A stretch of DNA of 10,208 nt from Bacillota bacterium (lineage in GTDB: Bacteria > Bacillota > Clostridia > Oscillospirales > Oscillospiraceae). The translations under genes and the position numbers were made by a program. Under the pieces are notes generated by a model. It had not been told where the DNA came from and searched no databases. It was given only the letters and a program-made list of their open reading frames with translations. Shown piece by piece: positions 1-7,097 of this stretch. Where the stretch lies: assembly GCA_023406225.1 (NCBI GenBank), contig JAEXWS010000096.1, positions 1 through 10,208 on the forward strand. Reading direction: 5' to 3'. The first letter of the stretch is position 1, and every line of letters starts with the position of its first letter.

Positions 1-27
1 GTGGTGATCCACGCCGCCGGTTTCCTC

Positions 28-56
28 TTTTCAAGGGCGGGCGGAGGTGCTATCAT
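28..56 (+). promoter_or_regulatory. Putative promoter of the GNAT-dinB-cyclo-ligase operon
   Basis: TTTTCA (28-33) and TATCAT (51-56) are separated by 17 bases. They match the sigma-A consensus at 4/6 and 5/6 positions. Transcription would begin near base 63, just ahead of the ribosome binding site AAGGAG at 76-81. No other good candidate is seen before the first gene. It is a consensus match only, and the window edge hides what lies upstream. Confidence 0.5.
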
Positions 57-89
57 AGAGGCAGTCGTTTTTTAAAAGGAGAAGGTCTC

Positions 90-539
90 ATGAACATCGC
101 CGTCATGCCCGCGGAGCCCGCCGACGCGAAGCGGCTGGCCGAGGTATTCAACGCCAGCTTTTACAGCGACTATCTCCGGTACGGGGAGTGTCCGGGCTAT
201 CACAAAACGGAGGCGGACATCCTGGCCGGCATGCGCGCCCACGCATTTTACAAGCTTTTGGCGGACGGCGCGATCGTGGGCGCGGCCTCCGTCCACCAGG
301 ACGAGGCGGGGCGCTGCTTCCTGGGTGCCTTGTGCGTCGTCCCGGACTATGCAGACCGGAAAATCGGCCAGCGGGCCATGGCCGCGCTGGACGCGGCCTA
401 CCCAAACGCCAAGAGCTGGGCGCTGGAGACCCCGGCGGACAAGGTGGAAAACCTCTATTTTTACAGGAAGCTGGGCTTTCAGGTGACGAGAGAATACCAG
501 GTGGGCCGGGTGCGCATCGCCCTTTTGGAGCGCGGCTGA
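90..539 (+). CDS. GNAT-family N-acetyltransferase
   Basis: A 149-residue protein with the Gcn5-related acetyltransferase pattern, which moves an acetyl group from acetyl-CoA to an amine. The substrate cannot be read from the sequence. Motif A covers about residues 79-100: a hydrophobic strand followed by DRKIGQRAM, which fits the acetyl-CoA pyrophosphate-binding loop. Motif B includes FYRKLGF (124-130), typical of the C-terminal half of the fold. The length is normal for a single-domain GNAT, and no signal peptide or membrane segment is visible. The start at 90 is supported by AAGGAG eight bases upstream. It is the first gene after the putative promoter. The dinB start follows 35 bases after the stop on the same strand, so co-transcription is likely. 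The family is clear; the role is unknown. Confidence 0.85.
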   Translation: MNIAVMPAEPADAKRLAEVFNASFYSDYLRYGECPGYHKTEADILAGMRAHAFYKLLADGAIVGAASVHQDEAGRCFLGALCVVPDYADRKIGQRAMAALDAAYPNAKSWALETPADKVENLYFYRKLGFQVTREYQVGRVRIALLERG

Positions 540-574
540 CCCCGCGCGCCGGTGGAAAGGAGCCGGAAACCGCC

Positions 575-1786
575 ATGGACCGCATCATCCTGCACTGCGA
601 TCTGAACAGTTTTTACGCCTCGGTGGAGCTGCTGAGCCGCCCGGACCTTAAGGACACACCCACCGCCGTCTGCGGCGATCCCTCCTCCCGCCACGGGATC
701 ATCCTGGCGAAAAACGAGGCCGCCAAGCAATACGGCGTCCAGACGGCGGAAACCATCTGGCAGGCCAGGAAAAAATGCCCCGGCCTGGTGCTGCTGCCGC
801 CCCATCACGCCCTGTACCGGGCCTATTCCCGCAAGGTCAACGCCATTTACGAGACATACACCGACCTGGTGGAGCCCTTCGGCATCGACGAGAGCTGGCT
901 GGACGTCACCGGCACCGTCCATCTCTTCGGGGGGGATCCCCGTGCCCTGGCGGACGCGCTGCGGGCCCGGGTGAAACGGGAGCTGGGGCTGACCCTCTCC
1001 GTGGGCGTCAGCTTCAACAAGGTCTTTGCAAAGCTCGGCAGCGACTACAAAAAGCCCGACGCTACCACCGTCATCTCCCGGGAGAACTGGCGGGAGATGG
1101 TCTGGCCCCTGCCGGTGGGGGACCTTTTGTACGTGGGCGGCGCGGCCAGGAAGCTTTTGAAGCAGTACGGCGTGGAGACCATCGGAGCGCTGGCCGCCTG
1201 CCGGGCGGACATGCTGGAGACCCTCATGGGCAAGATGGGCGCGCAGCTCCATGGGTACGCCAACGGCCTGGACCGGGACGCGGTCCGCTCCCGGTACGAG
1301 CCGGAGGCGGTGCGGTCCGTGGGCAACGGCACCACCTTCCCCCAAAACCTCACCACCCGGGAGCAGGTCCACGGCGGCACGGCCATGCTGGCGGACGCCG
1401 TGGCCACCCGGCTGCGGCAGTGCGGCCTGTACGCCGGCGGGGTCCAGGTGACGGTCCGGGACCCGGAGTTCCGGGACCGCTCCCGCCAGACCCGGCTTCC
1501 CGCCCCCACCCATCTGATCCGGGAGCTGACCCGCGCCGCCGGGGCGCTGGTGGATGAGCTGTGGCGGCCCCCCGCCCCCGTCCGGGCCATCACGGTCACC
1601 GCCATCCACCTGGTCCCGGCGGAGGACGCCTATGAGCAGGTGGACCTGTTCGCGGCGGCCCCCCTGAAGCAGGAGAAACAGGAAAAGCTGGAGGCGGCCA
1701 TGGACCGCATCCGCGGAAAATACGGCGCGGACGCCATCACCTTCGGCGCGTCCGTCCCGGAAAAAGAGGAGGACCCCGCGCCATGA
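575..1786 (+). CDS. dinB: DNA polymerase IV (Y-family translesion polymerase)
   Basis: A 403-residue error-prone polymerase that copies past damaged template bases. The N-terminus reads DRIILHCDLNSFYASVE: D9 is the first catalytic carboxylate and F13 the likely steric gate against ribonucleotides. GIDESWLDVTG supplies D105 and E106, the second metal-binding pair. The region VGVSFNKVFAKLGSDYKKPD is the usual palm segment, followed by thumb and little-finger regions. QVDLF at 355-359 matches the beta-clamp binding pentapeptide, with about 44 residues after it instead of lying at the very end. The frame stays open upstream, but the conserved N-terminus and the purine-rich site AAAGGAG (556-562, a rather long 12-base spacing) favour ATG at 575. 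The stop overlaps the next start as ATGA, which suggests translational coupling. No LexA-type operator was recognised. Confidence 0.93.
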   Translation: MDRIILHCDLNSFYASVELLSRPDLKDTPTAVCGDPSSRHGIILAKNEAAKQYGVQTAETIWQARKKCPGLVLLPPHHALYRAYSRKVNAIYETYTDLVEPFGIDESWLDVTGTVHLFGGDPRALADALRARVKRELGLTLSVGVSFNKVFAKLGSDYKKPDATTVISRENWREMVWPLPVGDLLYVGGAARKLLKQYGVETIGALAACRADMLETLMGKMGAQLHGYANGLDRDAVRSRYEPEAVRSVGNGTTFPQNLTTREQVHGGTAMLADAVATRLRQCGLYAGGVQVTVRDPEFRDRSRQTRLPAPTHLIRELTRAAGALVDELWRPPAPVRAITVTAIHLVPAEDAYEQVDLFAAAPLKQEKQEKLEAAMDRIRGKYGADAITFGASVPEKEEDPAP

Positions 1787-2370
1787 CCAGAAAAGAGGAA
1801 AAGCAGCGGCTCCGCGCCACGGTCCGCGCCCTGGAGCGGGGCCTGTCCGCCCGATACCGGAGCGCGTCCGACCGGGCCATCGCCGCCCGCCTGCTGGCCA
1901 TGCCCGCCTATCAGGCCGCGGAGACGGTGTTCTGTTTCGCGGGCACGGTCCGGGAGATCGACACCCGCCCCATCCTGCTGGACGCGCTGGCGGCGGGAAA
2001 GACGCTGTGCGTCCCCCTGTGCACCGGGGCGGGACTGATGGAGCTGCGGCGCATCACGTCGACGGAGGAGCTGGTCCCGGGGGCCTACGGCATTTTGGAG
2101 CCCCCCGCGGACAGTCCGGCCCTGGATGCGGACGCGGTGGACTTCGCCGTGCTCCCCTGCCTGAGCTGCAACCGCCAGGGCCACCGGCTGGGCCGGGGCG
2201 GCGGGTATTACGACCGCTTTTTGTCCCGGTACCGGGGCGGGGCGGTGCTGCTGTGCCGGGAGAAGCTTTTGCGGGAGGAGATCCCCCTGGAGCCGCACGA
2301 CTATCCGGTGCCCTGGGTGCTGACGGAACGGGCGCTGTACGAGGACGGGACCCCCGCCCGGCTGGGGTGA
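1783..2370 (+). CDS. 5-formyltetrahydrofolate cyclo-ligase
   Basis: A 195-residue cytosolic enzyme that uses ATP to convert 5-formyl-THF to 5,10-methenyl-THF. The hallmark is LGRGGGYYDRFL at about residues 136-147, the family's glycine-rich ATP-binding signature. The N-terminus is rich in lysine and arginine (TRKEEKQRLR), as is usual for a helix that contacts nucleotide. The ribosome binding site GAGGAGG (1766-1772) lies inside the end of dinB, ten bases before the ATG, and the ATG overlaps the dinB stop. 5-formyl-THF is a known side product of serine hydroxymethyltransferase and inhibits folate enzymes. A location just upstream of the glycine cleavage-glyA operon is therefore functionally sensible. 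That operon has its own promoter and riboswitch, so joint transcription is not implied. The family assignment is firm. The gene has several names (fau, ygfA, MTHFS-like), so I give no symbol. Confidence 0.93.
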   Translation: MTRKEEKQRLRATVRALERGLSARYRSASDRAIAARLLAMPAYQAAETVFCFAGTVREIDTRPILLDALAAGKTLCVPLCTGAGLMELRRITSTEELVPGAYGILEPPADSPALDADAVDFAVLPCLSCNRQGHRLGRGGGYYDRFLSRYRGGAVLLCREKLLREEIPLEPHDYPVPWVLTERALYEDGTPARLG

Positions 2371-2545
2371 AAACGGCGCGGCGGCTGCGGGCCGTTCAGC
2401 GCACAGTTCCCGCCCTTGCGGGAGGCGCTTTCCGCAGCCTGCACGCCGCGGAGGTTTTCGACAAGCCGCGGCGGCTTTGTATGGAACTGTAAAAGGTCGA
2501 CGGAACGGGCCGCATTTTTTTGTAAGGGGTACTACCTATTCTTTC
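2371..2545. other. Non-coding GC-rich spacer with weak hairpins
   Basis: No credible gene lies here. Three inverted repeats are visible. AACGGC (2372-2377) pairs with GCCGTT (2391-2396). TCCCGC (2408-2413) pairs with GCGGGA (2418-2423). CGCCGCGG (2444-2451) pairs with CCGCGGCG (2466-2473). The last is followed only by GCTTTG, so none has the uridine tract of a standard intrinsic terminator. A run of seven T at about 2514-2520 has no convincing stem directly before it. One of these structures may still end the upstream operon. Confidence 0.5.
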
Positions 2546-2574
2546 TTGACAGCTCCAGGAAAGTTTGTTACTCT
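2546..2574 (+). promoter_or_regulatory. Promoter of the glycine-riboswitch gcv operon
   Basis: TTGACA (2546-2551) is a perfect -35 hexamer. After 17 bases comes TACTCT (2569-2574), a 3/6 match to the -10 box, preceded by TGT at 2566-2568 as an extended -10 element. Transcription would start near 2581, giving a leader of about 245 bases that contains the riboswitch. The perfect -35, ideal spacing and TGn motif make this the best promoter in the window. Confidence 0.72.
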
Positions 2575-2587
2575 GAGAGAGGAACAG

Positions 2588-2742
2588 GGGCGACCCGCCG
2601 GACAAGTTCATAGACATCCCCGGATGAACGGCGCAGGGCTTTTTTAGGACTGCGCCGGGACGGAACTCTGGAGAGCAGCAATGCACCGAAGGGGCAAGCG
2701 GCCTGAAACGGGCCGGGAAACTCTCAGGTCACAGAACAGAGG
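2588..2742 (+). promoter_or_regulatory. Glycine riboswitch with one canonical aptamer and a reduced 5' partner
   Basis: The 3' aptamer is canonical. P1 pairs CTCTG (2666-2670) with CAGAG (2737-2741). P2 pairs GAGAG (2671-2675) with CTCTC (2721-2725). The conserved core CACCGAAGGGGCAA lies at 2684-2697, and a hairpin pairs CGGCC (2699-2703) with GGCCG (2711-2715). The CAGG following P2 is also standard. The 5' partner keeps pieces of tandem-aptamer layout, including AGGACTG (2646-2652) and the linker ACGGAACTCTGG before aptamer 2, but no CACCGAAGG-type core. It can form GTTCAT (2606-2611) with ATGAAC (2624-2629), and GGCGCAG (2630-2636) with CTGCGCC (2650-2656). It probably corresponds to the vestigial 'ghost' aptamer known from singlet glycine riboswitches. 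The location before gcvT and the terminator overlap indicate glycine-activated expression. Confidence 0.93.
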
Positions 2743-2796
2743 CGTAAAAAAGTCTTTTTTGAGTCAAAAGGCGTTTTTATGCCCCTGTCTTTTTTT
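2736..2796 (+). terminator. Intrinsic terminator forming the riboswitch expression platform
   Basis: Bases 2736-2750 pair with 2774-2788 in a 15-position stem with one A-C mismatch and one G-T wobble. CTTTTTTT (2789-2796) follows. An inner pairing CTTTT (2754-2758) with AAAAG (2766-2770) can fill the loop. The 5' arm includes 2737-2741, the same bases that close the aptamer's P1 helix. The two structures therefore exclude each other: glycine binding should hold P1 and let transcription run into gcvT, while low glycine should allow termination. The direction of control is inferred from structure and from the known Bacillus gcvT riboswitch. Confidence 0.88.
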
Positions 2797-2825
2797 GACC
2801 TGATTTTTGATGGGAGGCGCATGTT

Positions 2826-3917
2826 ATGGAAAAAAAGACCCCGCTGTACGCCGAGCACACGGCTTTGGGCGGCAAAATGGCCCCCTTCGGCGGCTATTGG
2901 ATGCCGCTCCAGTATCCCGCCGGCGTCATCGCCGAGCACATGGCCGTGCGGCGGGCCGCCGGACTGTTCGACGTGTCCCACATGGCGGAGCTGACGGTGG
3001 AGGGCCCCGACGCGGTCAGAAACCTCCAGTGGCTGCTGACCGCGGACATCGCCGCCATGCACGACGGGCAGGTGAAGTACGCCATGCTGTGCAACGAGGG
3101 CGGCGGCATCGTGGACGATCTGGTGGTCTGCCGCCGGGACGCGGAGCGGTATCTTTTGGTGGTGAACGCCGGGAACCGGGAAAAGGACGCCGCCTGGGTG
3201 GCCTCCCGCCTCACCGGGGACGCGCGCTGCGCCGACGTCTCGGACCAAGTGGGCCAGCTCGCCCTCCAGGGCCCCGCCGCCGAAGCCATCTTAAGGCCCC
3301 TGTGCGGCGGCCTTCCCGAGGCTTACTACCACTTCACGGAAAACGTCCCCCTCCGCCTGCCGGACCGGGAGATCCGGGTCCTGGCCTCCCAGACCGGATA
3401 CACCGGCGAGCGGGGCTATGAGCTTTACTGCGCGGCGGAGGACACGGCGGACCTCTGGAACGCGCTGCTGGCCGCCGGGGCGGACCGGGGGCTGCTCCCC
3501 TGCGGCCTGGGCGCCCGGGACACCCTGCGCCTGGAGGCGGGGATGCCCCTGTACGGCCACGAGATGGATGAGGACACCTCTCCCAGGGAGGCGGGGCTTC
3601 CCTGCAAGCTGGACGGCAAGGACTTTCTGGGGCGGAGCGCCCTCATCGCCCGGGGCGCGCCCGGGGTGAAGCGGGTGGGCCTCAGGGTCACCGGGCGGGG
3701 CATCGTCCGGGAGGGCTGCGCGCTCTATCTCCCCGGCGGGGAGCGTGTGGGCCGCGCCACCTCCGGCACCCACTGCCCATTCCTGGGCTTCGCGGCGGCC
3801 ATGGGGTACGTGGACGCGGCCCGCGCCGTCCCCGGCGCGGCATTGGAGGCGGACGTCCGGGGCCGCCGGGTGGCCGTGGAGATCGTGCCTCTGCCCTTTT
3901 ACAAGATCGAACGCTGA
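2826..3917 (+). CDS. gcvT: Aminomethyltransferase, T protein of the glycine cleavage system
   Basis: A 363-residue, full-length GcvT. It takes the aminomethyl group from lipoyl-GcvH, releases ammonia, and makes 5,10-methylene-THF. Recognisable features are the N-terminal TPLYAEHTALGGKMAPFGGY stretch, LFDVSHMAEL (about 47-56), GGGIVDDLVV (92-101) with the aspartates expected at the folate catalytic site, VNAGNREKD, and the C-terminal barrel domain with the TSGTHCPFLG segment. A GGGAGG site at 2812-2817 lies eight bases before the ATG at 2826. Another ATG at 2821 is out of frame. It is the first gene after the riboswitch, and gcvH follows after 31 bases. No frameshift or missing block is seen. 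Confidence 0.96.
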   Translation: MEKKTPLYAEHTALGGKMAPFGGYWMPLQYPAGVIAEHMAVRRAAGLFDVSHMAELTVEGPDAVRNLQWLLTADIAAMHDGQVKYAMLCNEGGGIVDDLVVCRRDAERYLLVVNAGNREKDAAWVASRLTGDARCADVSDQVGQLALQGPAAEAILRPLCGGLPEAYYHFTENVPLRLPDREIRVLASQTGYTGERGYELYCAAEDTADLWNALLAAGADRGLLPCGLGARDTLRLEAGMPLYGHEMDEDTSPREAGLPCKLDGKDFLGRSALIARGAPGVKRVGLRVTGRGIVREGCALYLPGGERVGRATSGTHCPFLGFAAAMGYVDAARAVPGAALEADVRGRRVAVEIVPLPFYKIER

Positions 3918-3948
3918 ATCATTTATTTGAAAATAGGAGGACAAGATC

Positions 3949-4326
3949 ATGTCGATTCCCGCCGAACTGAAATTCGCCCGGACCCATGAGTGGGTCAAAC
4001 TGCTGGAGGACGGCTCCGCCCTGGTGGGCATTTCCGATTTTGCCCAGGAGCAATTGGGCGATCTGGTGTTCGTGAACCTGCCGATGACCGGGGATCCCGC
4101 CGTCTCCGGCGAGCCCCTTTGCGACGTGGAGTCCGTCAAGGCCGTGTCCGACATCATGAGCCCCGTCTCCGGCGTGGTGGCCGAGGTGAACGAGGCTCTG
4201 CTGGACGCGCCGGAGCTGCTGAACGAGGACCCCTACGGCGCGTGGATCGCCAGGCTCTCCCAGGCGGAGGTCCCCGCCGGGCTTCTCAGCGCCGACGAAT
4301 ACGAGGCCTTCCTCAAGGAGGTCTGA
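3949..4326 (+). CDS. gcvH: Lipoyl carrier, H protein of the glycine cleavage system
   Basis: A 125-residue GcvH of normal length. It carries the aminomethyl intermediate on a lipoyl arm between the P, T and L proteins. ESVKAVSDIMSPVSG contains the lipoylated lysine, K64, followed by the usual turn. THEWVK near the N-terminus and the NEDPYGAWIARL region near the C-terminus are also typical of the family. The start is fixed by AGGAGG at 3935-3940, eight bases upstream. The gcvPA start comes only two bases after the stop. A lipoate ligase or lipoyl synthase is needed to activate it, and neither lies in the window. Confidence 0.97.
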   Translation: MSIPAELKFARTHEWVKLLEDGSALVGISDFAQEQLGDLVFVNLPMTGDPAVSGEPLCDVESVKAVSDIMSPVSGVVAEVNEALLDAPELLNEDPYGAWIARLSQAEVPAGLLSADEYEAFLKEV

Positions 4327-4328
4327 CC

Positions 4329-5645
4329 ATGGGAAGCTACGTTCCCAACGCCCCGGCCGTCCGGCGGGAGATGCTGGACGCCATCGGCGTGGAGACCATA
4401 CGGGACCTCTACCGGGACGTGCCGGAGGAGATGTTCGTCCGGGAGCTAGATCTCCCCTCTGAAATGAGCGAGCTGGAGGTGCGCTCCGCCGTCTCCGCCA
4501 TGGCGGAGAAAAACCGGGTGTTCCGGACCTGCCTCCGGGGCGCGGGGGCCTACCTCCACTATATCCCCGCCGTGGTGAAGTCCATCGTCTCCCGGGAGGA
4601 GCTGGTCACCGCCTACACCCCCTATCAAGCAGAGGTCAGCCAGGGCCTTTTGCAGTCCATCTTCGAGTACCAGACCATGATCTGCGAGCTGACGGGCATG
4701 GACGTGGCCAACGCCAGCGTGTACGACGGGGCCACGGCCGCCGCCGAGTCCATCGCCATGTGCGTGGACCGCAGGCGCACCAGGGCCTATGTCTCCGCAA
4801 CCGTCCACCCCCAGGTGCTGAAGACCATGAGGACCTACTGCTTCGGCTCCGGCGTGGAGCTGCGGGTGGTCCCCGCCAGGGACGGCCGCACGGACCGGGA
4901 GGCCCTGGCCGCCGCCCTGGGGGACGACGCGGCCTGCTTCTATCTCCAGCAGCCCAACTATTTCGGCCTGCTGGAGGACGCGGAGGCCGTCGGCGCGGCG
5001 GTCCACGCCGCGGGGGCCAAATTCGTCATGGGCGTGAACCCCATCGCCTGCGCGCTGCTGAAGACCCCCGCGGACTGCGGGGCCGACATCGCCGTGGGCG
5101 AGGGCCAGCCCCTGGGACTGGACCTGGCCTTCGGCGGGCCGTACCTGGGGTTCATGGCCGCCTCGAAAAAACTCATGCGGCAGCTTCCCGGCCGTATCGT
5201 GGGCCGGACGGCGGACGCGGACGGAAACGTGGGCTACGTCCTGACCCTCACCGCCCGGGAGCAGCACATCCGCCGGGAAAAGGCCGGCAGCAACATCTGC
5301 TCCAACCAGGCGCTGTGCGCCCTCACCGCCGGGGTCTATCTGAGCGCCATGGGCGCGGAGGGCCTTGCCCGGGCCGCCCGCCTGTCCCTCTCCAAGGCCC
5401 ACTATCTGGCGCAGCGGCTGGCGGAGGCGGGACTCCCCCGCCGGGACCCCGGCCCGTTTTTCCACGAGTTCGTCACCGCCTGCGGGCCCGAAACCGCCAA
5501 GGCCGTCGACTCGGCCCTGGCGGATGCGGGCATCCTGGGGGGCCTTCCCGTGGAGGGCGGCATGCTGTGGTGCGCCACGGAGGTCGTTTCCAGGGCGGAG
5601 CTGGACCGGGCCGCCGACATCGTGAAGGAGGTGCTGGCAGGATGA
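4329..5645 (+). CDS. gcvPA: Glycine dehydrogenase (decarboxylating) subunit 1
   Basis: A 438-residue protein matching the N-terminal half of glycine decarboxylase, in the two-subunit form found in many Firmicutes. With GcvPB it decarboxylates glycine and loads the remaining aminomethyl group onto GcvH. Typical segments are YVPNAPAVRREMLDAIG at the start, AYTPYQAEVSQGLLQSIFEYQ, NASVYDGATAAAES, the QPNYFGLLED region, GEGQPLGLDLAFGGPYLG and REQHIRREKAGSNICSNQAL. The ATG at 4329 has AAGGAGG at 4315-4321, inside the end of gcvH. Its stop overlaps the gcvPB start as ATGA, so the two subunits are probably made in a fixed ratio. This subunit lacks the PLP-binding lysine, as expected. Confidence 0.96.
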   Translation: MGSYVPNAPAVRREMLDAIGVETIRDLYRDVPEEMFVRELDLPSEMSELEVRSAVSAMAEKNRVFRTCLRGAGAYLHYIPAVVKSIVSREELVTAYTPYQAEVSQGLLQSIFEYQTMICELTGMDVANASVYDGATAAAESIAMCVDRRRTRAYVSATVHPQVLKTMRTYCFGSGVELRVVPARDGRTDREALAAALGDDAACFYLQQPNYFGLLEDAEAVGAAVHAAGAKFVMGVNPIACALLKTPADCGADIAVGEGQPLGLDLAFGGPYLGFMAASKKLMRQLPGRIVGRTADADGNVGYVLTLTAREQHIRREKAGSNICSNQALCALTAGVYLSAMGAEGLARAARLSLSKAHYLAQRLAEAGLPRRDPGPFFHEFVTACGPETAKAVDSALADAGILGGLPVEGGMLWCATEVVSRAELDRAADIVKEVLAG

Positions 5646-7066
5646 AGACCATTTTTGAGATCGGCGCGCCGGGCCAGCACATGGACCTGCTGCCTCATCA
5701 CGACGTGCCGGAGGTTTCCCTCCCGGAGGAGCGGCGGACGCCGCCCCGCCTGCCCCACGTCAGCGAAAACGAGCTGACCCGCCACTATAAGCGCCTCTCG
5801 GACCGGGTCCACGGCGTGAACGACGGGTTTTATCCCCTGGGCTCCTGCACCATGAAGTACAACCCCAAAATCGACGAGGAGCTGGCGGCCCTGCCGGGCT
5901 TCACCCAGATCCATCCCCTTCAGGAGGAAAGCACCGTCCAGGGCTGCCTGGAGGTGCTGTACCGCCTGGAAAAGGCCCTCTGCGCCGTCACCGGCATGGA
6001 CGGCGCGACGCTCCAGCCCGCGGCGGGGGCCCACGGCGAATTCACCGGGCTGCTGCTCATCAAGGCCTTCCACCGCGCCCGGGGCGACGGGGCCCGGACG
6101 AAGATCATCGTCCCCGACTCCGCCCACGGCACCAACCCCGCTTCCGCCCGGATGGCCGGGTTTGACGTGGTGAACATCCCCTCCGGGGCGGACGGATGCG
6201 TGGACCTGGCGGCCCTGCGGGGAGCGGCGGGGCCTGACACGGCGGGGCTGATGCTGACGAACCCCAACACCGTGGGCATCTTTGACAAAAACATTTTGGA
6301 GATCACCCGCATCGTCCACGACGCGGGCGGACTGAACTATTACGACGGGGCCAACCTCAACGCGGTGGCGGGCGTGGTCCGGCCCGGGGACATGGGCTTC
6401 GACGTGTGCCACCTGAACCTCCACAAGACCTTCGCCGCCCCCCACGGCGGCGGCGGGCCCGGCTCCGGCCCCGTGGGCTGCAAGGCGCCTCTGCTTCCCT
6501 TCCTGCCCGGCCCCCGGGTGGAGGAAGCGGACGGGGCATACCGCTTCACGGAGCCTCAGGCCTCCATCGGACGGGTCAAGAGCTTTTACGGCAACTTCAC
6601 CGTGGCGGTGAAGGCCCTGGCCTATCTTTTGACATTGGGCCGGGAACGACTGCCCGAGGCGGCGGAGAACGCGGTGCTGGGCGCCAATTATATGATGTCG
6701 AGACTTGCCAAAACCTATGACATGGCTTACAATGGTCCGTGTATGCACGAGTTCGTCATGACGCTGGACCGGCTCCATAAGGAGACCGGCGTCTCCGCCA
6801 TGGACGTGGCCAAGGGCCTGCTGGACCACGGCATCCATCCGCCCACCATGTACTTCCCCCTCATCGTCCGCGAGGCGCTGATGGTCGAGCCCACGGAGAC
6901 GGAGAGCCGGGAGACCATGGACGCGGCGTGCGCCGTGTTCGAAGCCCTGTATGAAACCGCGCGAAAAGACCCCCAGGCGCTCCACGACGCGCCCCGCGCC
7001 GCCCCCGTCCGCCGTCTGGACGAGGTGGGGGCCGCCCGGAACCCCGTTCTGCGCCACGAATTTTAA
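5642..7066 (+). CDS. gcvPB: Glycine dehydrogenase (decarboxylating) subunit 2, PLP-binding
   Basis: A 474-residue protein matching the C-terminal, catalytic half of glycine decarboxylase. DVCHLNLHKTFAAPHGGGGP contains K262, the lysine expected to hold pyridoxal phosphate, followed by the glycine-rich loop. Other family blocks are DGFYPLGSCTMKYNPK (61-76), PDSAHGTNPASARMAGF (158-174), LMLTNPNTVGIFD, and NGPCMHEFVMTL in the C-terminal domain. AAGGAGG at 5625-5631 lies inside gcvPA, ten bases before the ATG. The ATG overlaps the gcvPA stop. A single complete frame is present, with no fusion to subunit 1. glyA follows after 31 bases. Confidence 0.97.
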   Translation: MKTIFEIGAPGQHMDLLPHHDVPEVSLPEERRTPPRLPHVSENELTRHYKRLSDRVHGVNDGFYPLGSCTMKYNPKIDEELAALPGFTQIHPLQEESTVQGCLEVLYRLEKALCAVTGMDGATLQPAAGAHGEFTGLLLIKAFHRARGDGARTKIIVPDSAHGTNPASARMAGFDVVNIPSGADGCVDLAALRGAAGPDTAGLMLTNPNTVGIFDKNILEITRIVHDAGGLNYYDGANLNAVAGVVRPGDMGFDVCHLNLHKTFAAPHGGGGPGSGPVGCKAPLLPFLPGPRVEEADGAYRFTEPQASIGRVKSFYGNFTVAVKALAYLLTLGRERLPEAAENAVLGANYMMSRLAKTYDMAYNGPCMHEFVMTLDRLHKETGVSAMDVAKGLLDHGIHPPTMYFPLIVREALMVEPTETESRETMDAACAVFEALYETARKDPQALHDAPRAAPVRRLDEVGAARNPVLRHEF

Positions 7067-7097
7067 AAACGAACATCGTTTCGAAGGAGGACCTCCC

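Noticed and set aside
1..12. GTGG-CCAC hairpin at the window start
   Set aside because: Only four pairs with no T tract directly after it; too weak to call a terminator, and its left context is missing.
188..574. Upstream extension of the DinB frame
   Set aside because: The frame is open over the GNAT gene, but its translation is a proline/glycine/arginine-rich shadow. The conserved polymerase N-terminus begins at 575, where a ribosome binding site is present.
479..1609. Long minus-strand frame opposite dinB
   Set aside because: Low-complexity, glycine- and proline-rich translation with no family pattern. It is expected from GC-rich codons on the other strand.
2571..2605. CTCTGAGAGAG as the start of a complete first glycine aptamer
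   Set aside because: It resembles the CTCTGGAGAG of aptamer 2, but it overlaps the -10 box and start point. Its expected partners CTCTC and CAGAG are absent from the first half.
2396..2686. Minus-strand 96-codon frame across the riboswitch
   Set aside because: It covers the promoter and the conserved riboswitch aptamer, and its translation matches nothing I recognise.
2779..2994. Plus-strand frame beginning in the riboswitch terminator
   Set aside because: It starts inside the terminator stem and then runs out of frame through gcvT.
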